Shown here piece after piece: positions 57,992-64,000 of a stretch of DNA of 64,000 nucleotides. Position numbers and translations under genes: made by a program. Each line of letters opens with the position of its first letter. The stretch's first letter is position 1. The notes beneath the pieces were generated by a model, which was not told where the DNA came from, made no database searches, and saw only the letters and a list, made by a program, of their open reading frames with translations. This stretch comes from Campanula takesimana (lineage: Eukaryota > Streptophyta > Magnoliopsida > Asterales > Campanulaceae), in contig JAOWBW010000599.1 in assembly GCA_026119855.1 (NCBI GenBank), positions 682,001 through 746,000 on the forward strand, written 5' to 3'.

Positions 57992-58529
57992 TGTTAGAGT
58001 GTGACTTTGAAGAAAAAGAAGAAAAGCACAAGCAGCGTAAGTTCGGGCGAACTAAGGGGATGATTCGGGCGAGTGTTGTGATGGGTTCGGCCGAACCAAC
58101 GTCATGACTCGGCCGAATCGGGCAGTTCCAAGCTGTTCCGGATTTTGGTGAATTTCTTGCTTGTGTGGAAAGTAATTTAAGTCATTTTGGGATTTAATTT
58201 AGGACTCCTTCAGTCTTCTGGTTTAGGTCTCTAGCGCTATAAATACTAGACATAAATTAGTATTTTTTCTGCATGATCAAAGACATGAGAGAGAGAGAGA
58301 TCAATAATTCTAGATCTAGGGATTTGCATAGCTAGGAAATTTGTGATCAAAGTTCATGCAAACATAGATTAGTGTGATCATCTTCTTGTAATTGTTTTTC
58401 CGCCATAATAATATATGTTTCCCTTTGCCCGTGGACGTAGCCAATAGGTTGTTGGTGAACCACGTAAATTATGTGTTGTTGATTTGCGTTCATTATTATC
58501 TGCTATCTCTTGGGTCTGATTTACTAACA
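57992..58529 (+). repeat. 3' LTR of the deleted copia element
   Basis: 538 bp, collinear with the 5' LTR. The GA run is contracted to about seven units. Confidence 0.85.
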
Positions 58530-58534
58530 ATAAT

Positions 58535-59609
58535 ATTATGTAAATATATAATATGGTCATGAAATTCTAACTATTGTGATAGATTCATCATTGAATATAG
58601 GCAAACTCCGTTTGCATTCATTATACTTTCAAGTATGTTTTGTTTTTACCATTATACTTTTTCTTTCAAAATTACCCTTCTAGATTGAATAGTGCATCAT
58701 TTTAACCTCAAATCCACGTTTTTTTGGGTTAAATGATACAATTCCGAAAGGATAATCATTTTTTATAAAGAAAAAAAAATGATTAATGGTAAAAGTGAAA
58801 CACAAGCATTTGAAAGTACATTAAATGAAATTGGAGTTTGATTTAAATATACTATAAAAAAAATTAAAACATGATAATAATTAATACATATTTTTTTTTG
58901 TCAAATGTCTATCAAGTAATTGACAAATCTAGAAAAAGAGTCAAAATGTAACAAATCTAGTTCAGAAATTAAACAATCTTTGTGCTTTGAACAATATTCT
59001 TATTTCTTACTTAATCTTCAGATTTAAACAATATTCTCATAAATTAAAAAAAAAAATACAGTACAACTTAATGCTCCTCCAAATCTTTGAAACAAATCTA
59101 GTTCAAAAAAAATCATTTTGGAATGGTCCCAAAACCTAGAACAATGATTCCCTTTAATCATTGTGGTTGAATTAAGACTAAGTTTAAATTTGCAAATTTA
59201 ATTATGTTGGTTTTGTTCATCTCTATAGGATGATTTAAGCTAAGGTGGAGGTTTGTTACGATTAGTATCTTGAATTGAGTTTAGAAGCCATTTTAGTGGG
59301 GTTATAGGCCTGGGCTATGTGGAAGCATAGTTGGCGCATGTGCCCACCTTTTCTTAGCGTATAAGATGACAATAAATTTGGTTTTGACGAAAACCTTCTG
59401 ACCAGGCTGAGCGCATAGCCCTCTATGCGAGCGCATGTCTTGTTTGCATGCATGGTCTGAAGCTGTGCTTTTAAAAATTCAAATGTACCTACCATCATTC
59501 GTTCAACTCATGCAGGCGCATGCCCCTCTTATGCGGGTGCATAACCCCGGAGTGAATTCTCCAAACTTTAGATTCAATGGACAACTAGGCTTGCTATAAT
59601 GAGCAATCA
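58535..59609. other. AT-rich stretch with a GCGCAT motif cluster
   Basis: The first 700 bp are featureless. Between 59333 and 59550 GCGCAT or GTGCAT occurs about six times in GC-richer sequence, resembling the LTR motif cluster of the Tekay-type element in style. No gene was recognised. Confidence 0.4.
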
Positions 59610-59763
59610 TGTAACGACTTGAGCCCGGAGACCTAACACAGTACATAAACCCCACATACTAGCGCACTAAGCACAAATAACTTGGGTCCACTTGGCTTGT
59701 CACAGACTCACCCAAAAGTTCATGAATGTTACTGGTGACTAGTAGGTAATGGGTGGAAGCATA
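59610..59763 (-). repeat. LTR fragment, same family as 63877-64000
   Basis: It starts TGTAACGACTTGAGCC, similar to TGTAACGACCTGACCC at 63877, and stays similar over about 120 bp (roughly two thirds identical by eye). It is interrupted at 59765 by the mariner-like element. The two LTRs may come from one old element or from two related ones. Confidence 0.5.
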
Positions 59764-60095
59764 TACTCCCTCCGTTTCATCAAAACTGAGACCAAAAGTT
59801 TGGGCACAATACTTAAGGAAAACTAATAAAATAAGGAAAAAGTTGAGAGAGTGGAGGGATTACCATTGACTTGACCCTTCCTAATTCAAAATATGAAGGG
59901 ATTAAGAAATGGCTCCAAAATTCAAACCCAGCTGTAAATATCTTAAACTCACAGTAATTTTTATTTACAACTTTTCATACAACGTGAAAATGTGCAACTT
60001 GCTTACAACTTCATCAGTTAAAATTTGGACTTCCCTCCAAATTTCAAATTTGATTCAAAAAATTTAAATCTCCCACCTAGTTAATTACAACCTGA

Positions 60096-60104
60096 TATAA
60101 ATAA
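60096..60104 (+). promoter_or_regulatory. TATA box of the MLE transposase
   Basis: TATAAATAA lies 53 bp before the ATG at 60157, with an A/C-rich leader between. Confidence 0.6.
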
Positions 60105-60156
60105 ACCCAGCAGAAACTGTTACTCCTAAACCAAAACAAAACCAAAAAAACCCAAA

Positions 60157-61675
60157 ATGGTAGACATTTCAAAGGAGAACAGATTTTTGATTGCCCAATT
60201 CCTATCCCTTTCAGCAAAAGGTGGGATGCTTCCAAAATGTAAAGTTGATGAAGCAATGGTCAAGTTTGGAATCTCCAGAGCCAGGATCTTCAGATTTTGG
60301 CAGAGGGTGAAGAATCAAATTCAAGCACAACAGCCAATTTCTTTACCTACAAAAAGAAAAGGTGCTTTCAGAGGTAACAAAATTGTGCTAGATCTTGCAA
60401 AAATGAGAGGAATTCCTTTTCATAAAAGGGGTACTATTCGAAATCTGGCAACTTCTATGGGTTTAAGCAATAGTACAATTTTTAGATGGAAAAAATCTGG
60501 TGTGATCAGACCACATTCTAATGCCATAAAACCTGCTTTAACTGATTTAAACAAGCTAACAAGGCTGAAATTTAGTTTAAAAGCACTCAGTTATGATGCT
60601 ACAACATGTAAACCAAAGTTTAAAGGCATGACACATGTTATACATGTGGATGAAAAGTGGTTTAACATGACTAACTGTACGGAGAAGTACTACATTTTCC
60701 CCGGAGAAACTGAGCCTTACAGGTCTTGCCAAATCAAGAGATTCATAATAAAAAGTTATGTTTCTATGTGCCGTAAGTAGACCAATGTACTCAGAAAATG
60801 GTGAAGTATTATTCGATGGCAAAGTAGGAATGTGGCCATTTACAAAGACAGAAAATGCAAAGAGGTGGAGCAGAAACAGACCAGCAGGAACACCAGTTAC
60901 CAAGCCAATGGAATCCATCAACAAAGAAGTGATAAAAGAAATGATGCTTCAACATGTAAGTACAATTTTTTTTTTGTGAGCAAAGTAGGAATGTGGCCAC
61001 TTTAGTTTTATTTGCACTGTTTTAATGCACATGAGCTTTTGTTGATCGTAGGTTCTTCCAGCGATCAAGCAAAAATGGCCAGCCACAGCAAGTAAAAACA
61101 TAACAATTCAATGGGACAATGCCCCACCACACATGTCCCTACATTCAGATCCAGATTTTATAGCAGCAGCAACATAAAATGGATTCAACATTAAACTAGA
61201 GTTCCAACCACCTAATTCACCCGATACAAATGTGAATGATCTAGGATGGTTCAGATCAATTGAGTCATTGAAGACAGATGTGCAAGCAAAAACTGTTGAT
61301 GCGTTGGTGAGTGCAGTGGAAAATTCTTTTAGCAAACTCTCTCACAAAACACTGAACAAGGTATTCCTAACCTTACAATCATGTTTGAAACAAATCATGA
61401 TGATGCATGGATCAAATGCCTACAAAATTGAACACATGGGAAAGGATGCTTTAGAAAGAAGAGGGTCACTCCCAGACAATTGTTCAGTTGGTTTGCAATT
61501 GGTAAAAGAATCTTTATTGTATCTAATGGAGGGAGGGAATACTGGTGGACTTGAGGGCATGATGGAAGAAATGACCAGTATAAACATTTCCATCTCACCA
61601 GCAACAAGTAATCACAAAACCAGCAAAACCATCATTCCCAACACCAAGGTGGCATTTGTTCTTAATCAATTTTAG
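60157..61675 (+). pseudogene. Mariner-like transposase, plant type
   Basis: It cuts and pastes the element at TA sites. The ATG at 60157 starts a 207-codon frame with a helix-turn-helix DNA-binding region (about residues 65-130: FRGNKIVLDLAKMRGIPFHK, then TIFRWKK) and catalytic D165 in HVDEKWF. An extra A in the run 60750-60754 shifts the frame. The expected sequence continues (VSRPMYSENGEVLFDGKVG) to a probable intron 60956-61051 (GTAAGT...TAG, phase 0). The second exon has D2 in QWDNAPPH (61115) and D3 in NSPDTNVND (61238). A TAA at 61175 interrupts it. The last stop is at 61673. I count 40 residues between D2 and D3 including the stop, against 39 in typical plant MLEs. Two lesions make it inactive. 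Confidence 0.85.
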
Positions 61676-61881
61676 TCTCAGCAAATTTCATTACAGACAC
61701 CAAACAAGTATCACAAAAAGCACCACAAACCATCAAACACATCATTGTGCATATAGTATAAACCAAATAGCCCCGTTAACCAAATCACAAGGCAGGCATT
61801 TTATGAATCCATACCCAAATCACAAAAAGAAAATCATCATTTCACAACCAAAAGTAGATTTCCATACCAATTTCGTACTAT

Positions 61882-62415
61882 TTAACACACAACACGTAAC
61901 AAAAACAATAAAATTAGACATACGACCTGACTATTAGAGGAAGCCAAGAACTCTTTAATTTCATCTGAAGCTGGGTAGTATCGACTATCAATGTCTTCCT
62001 TACCAATAAATTTTGGCAAGAAACATGCCATCATTTGTAGTGAACCAAGGTAGAGCTCAGCTTTTGCGTTAATAGACATAGGCTTCACCTCAATAGCATC
62101 ACTCCAACCATATTCAATCTCCATTTCAGCCACAATCAACTCATGAGAAGGACTCAATTGAGTCTCAGGCACTTCGGTGTCAACATAGACTAGATCTGAA
62201 CCGGAGTCATCATCGAAAGGGGACGACGGAGTATCGGGAATGACGACTCCATAGTAGGGCCGAGAAATCGAAGGGAGAACTTCAGAAATCGGCGAATCTG
62301 GGCAGAGATATGATGATTCATCATGAAGAAGACCAAGGATCGTCGCCACCATAGCATCTACGGGCATCAAAACCTTGGAATTGAAGTTTAATAAGGGAGA
62401 AATTGGCGGATCCAT
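61882..62415 (-). CDS. Hypothetical 177-residue antisense ORF inside the MLE
   Basis: The open frame starts at 62415 (MDPPISPLLNFN) and runs inward from the right end of the element, opposite to the transposase. It is acidic and Ser/Pro-rich at the start (DTPSSPFDDDSGSD) with a hydrophobic end (CLILLFLLRVVC) that could be read-through of an intron, because CAG/GT lies at about 61931. I do not recognise any domain. It could be a second element gene, a captured host exon or chance. Its length in AT-rich DNA and its non-repetitive composition favour a real or recently real coding sequence. Confidence 0.45.
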   Translation of the reverse strand: MDPPISPLLNFNSKVLMPVDAMVATILGLLHDESSYLCPDSPISEVLPSISRPYYGVVIPDTPSSPFDDDSGSDLVYVDTEVPETQLSPSHELIVAEMEIEYGWSDAIEVKPMSINAKAELYLGSLQMMACFLPKFIGKEDIDSRYYPASDEIKEFLASSNSQVVCLILLFLLRVVC

Positions 62416-62778
62416 GGATATTGGTGGTGGAATTGCAAGACGGCGGGTAGAAGGAATGAGTTAGGGTTTCCTCTTAGATGAATCAAGAAAACTGGAGAGG
62501 ATCATATGAGAAGTGGGTGGGTGGGGGAGGATATTTTCAAGATGGATTGGGCTGGGTGAAATGGATTTGGATAAGTAGATTAGGTAAATGGATTGGGTAA
62601 ATGGATTAGGTTAATGACCCATTTTAAATTAGTGTTAGTTTAATTGTGTTTATTAAGGTTAAATGAGTGGGGTTAAGTGAATATAAAATATTAAAAAAGT
62701 TGCCATTTTGGGCAGTCTCAATTGAGGTGAAACGGACGAAAAGGGAAATAAGTCTCAGTTCTCATGAAACGGAGGGAG

Positions 62779-63862
62779 TATATCACAATCAAAGCCCACA
62801 TTTTTTTGCTATGAGATGAAAACTTAAGTTCGTATCCAAATGCTCTGTGTCTCTAGTGTATAAAGGATACATACTCCAATCAACTATCAACAACTTATTG
62901 TCCTTTGAGCTTATCCACAAGGATTTTCAACAGCTAGTTTTGAAGGCTCTACATTATATACTCCATAACTTCAAACATTTGGCGTTGCTAAATTTTTCAT
63001 TGAGAGGCCTGCTTGAGGATTTAAAGATTACTTAGTGATTTCCAGATTTCTTAAGAACAACTTTCATACATTTATATTTCCAACCCAATTTCCACAATCC
63101 TTGTAACCCTTAGAATACATTGTGCTCTAAATCATATAGATCTAAAGAATCTTGAATTCTTGAACACACACACACACACACACATCTCATTTAGATTGAT
63201 CTCATAAATATTTCTTTCTGAGATACACTGATTTAGTCTAGAATTTTTTTATCATAGAATATTGATCTTTTAGATTTAGTAGTACTCAAACTTGTAATCT
63301 ATAACATCAACAAATCTAATGAAAGATCTAGTATTAGACAATCAAAGACTAAATATCTTGGCAGAGGGCGTAGATTTATCATCAATTGAACCTCTCCTAA
63401 TATTTTGTTATTACTTTACGCTCTTTATTTAGAAGTTCTCATTTGTTCTTACTACATTCACTTGTTTGATTTGATATGAATGATGAATTTGGTTAATTGT
63501 GTTTGTGATGAAATTGCTTTAACGCTTCCTTTTTTAGTATAACTTTTTAAAGCCAAATTTGTCTTAGGATTGTCTCGTGTGCCTATCCCTAAATTTTCTG
63601 TTATACATTTCACCACTCTCTAGGAGCATTTTATAACACCCATTGAATTAGTGCGCATTTGCTATTGTCTTGCAAAAAAGTTGAAAAAGATTTCAAAACA
63701 GTTATTCACCCTCCTCTAGTTATTTTTCATACCCTTGTTGCTCCTCTAGGACCAACAGATATTACAAACTTATCCACTTAAATCATTGCTATCCCTCGAT
63801 AGACCTAAATAATACCTAGATTGTACCCCCGAATGAGTTCGCAGCCTTAAGGCCGGGGTTCC
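62779..63862 (-). other. Non-coding sequence of a minus-strand LTR element
   Basis: It lies between the MLE and the primer site at 63863. No gag or pol motifs are visible. A CA microsatellite is at 63165-63183. It may be LTR plus a very short internal region, or a large non-coding derivative. Confidence 0.35.
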
Positions 63863-63874
63863 GCTCTAATACCA
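63863..63874 (-). promoter_or_regulatory. Primer-binding site, minus strand
   Basis: In sense TGGTATTAGAGC, two bases from the TG at 63877. It marks the 5' end of an LTR element running leftwards. Confidence 0.75.
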
Positions 63875-63876
63875 TT

Positions 63877-64000
63877 TGTAACGACCTGACCCTAGAGACC
63901 TGGCCTGCTACACAAGCACCACGTACTGGCCTACTGAGCACAAAAAACTAAGACCACTAGACTTACCTTAGGCCCACCTAAAAGTCTATGGATGTTATTG
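63877..64000 (-). repeat. 5' LTR, partial, cut by the window end
   Basis: It starts TGTAACGACCTGACCC immediately after the primer site and continues past the window. Confidence 0.65.

Larger units (their letters stand above)
55675..58529 (+). mobile_element. Internally deleted copia element (gag and protease only)
   Basis: LTRs starting TGTTAGAGTGTGAC and ending TTTACTAACA enclose a gag-protease remnant. An exact 5-bp duplication ATAAT flanks it (55670-55674 and 58530-58534). Integrase, reverse transcriptase and RNase H are missing. The LTRs differ by roughly 30 changes plus a GA-repeat length change, so it is the oldest of the three bounded LTR elements. It probably belongs to the Tork/Tnt1-like group. 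Confidence 0.9.
59766..62778 (+). mobile_element. Mariner-like element (plant MLE), full length
   Basis: 27-bp inverted ends (CTCCCTCCGTTTCAT, then AACTGAGAC) are flanked by TA (59764-59765 and 62779-62780). The 3013-bp element carries a transposase gene in the plus direction and an antisense ORF near its right end. The ends share the CTCCCTCCGT start of the Stowaway MITEs in this window. Confidence 0.9.

Noticed and set aside
61395..61607. Minus-strand 70-codon frame in the MLE, and similar ones at 60577-61335
   Set aside because: They lie opposite recognised transposase coding sequence and have no motifs. Only the frame at 61882-62415 lies outside it.

Overview
The window looks like a repeat-rich, AT-rich stretch of a flowering-plant nuclear genome, probably a eudicot. 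The evidence is plant-type LTR retrotransposons primed by initiator-methionine tRNA, a plant mariner-like transposon, hAT-, Mutator-, PIF/Harbinger- and Stowaway-type MITEs, tRNA-derived SINEs and one recognisable plant gene exon. The species cannot be fixed from the sequence. I see no intact single-copy host gene. The only host coding sequence I recognise is the last exon of a TRAPPC4/TRS23 homologue at 3061-3379, split by a hAT MITE. Identities, counts and ages quoted here were made by eye.

Layout: 1-3400 is a decayed tandem duplication carrying two TRS23 terminal-exon remnants and several MITEs. 4212-14443 has the structure A-B-A': two almost identical 1.8-kb copies of A flank a 6.6-kb B. 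B has a paralogue B' at 32331-36945, and comparing B with B' reveals filled and empty sites for a SINE, two Mutator-like elements and a Stowaway MITE. 14552-16587 is a hAT-type element holding a gene-like exon, a candidate solo LTR, another hAT MITE and a Mutator MITE. 19578-28770 is a complete young Tekay/Del-type Ty3 chromovirus with a 1501-residue open polyprotein, 2286-bp LTRs and a perfect 5-bp duplication. 29230-40705 is a field of foldback MITEs and a TRIM-like element. 42757-44132 is a TRIM split by a 1018-bp solo LTR.

44844-55469 is a complete Sirevirus-type Ty1/copia element on the minus strand. It has 956-bp LTRs, one gag-pol frame interrupted by three nonsense codons, and an envelope-like second gene with a frameshift. 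55675-58529 is an internally deleted copia element that keeps only gag and protease. 59766-62778 is a 3-kb plant mariner-like element with a broken transposase gene and an unexplained antisense ORF, sitting beside LTR-type sequence. The window ends in the 5' LTR of another minus-strand LTR element.

Nothing here forms an operon or pathway; the genes belong to separate mobile elements. The most unusual signals are a family of Mutator-like foldback elements with a hairpin in each end and an interior made of dense GTTAC/GTAAC motifs, a short motif (AAGTGNTACC and variants) scattered through the whole Sirevirus, the A-B-A' rearrangement, the TRS23 exon stopped by a MITE, and the antisense ORF inside the mariner element.
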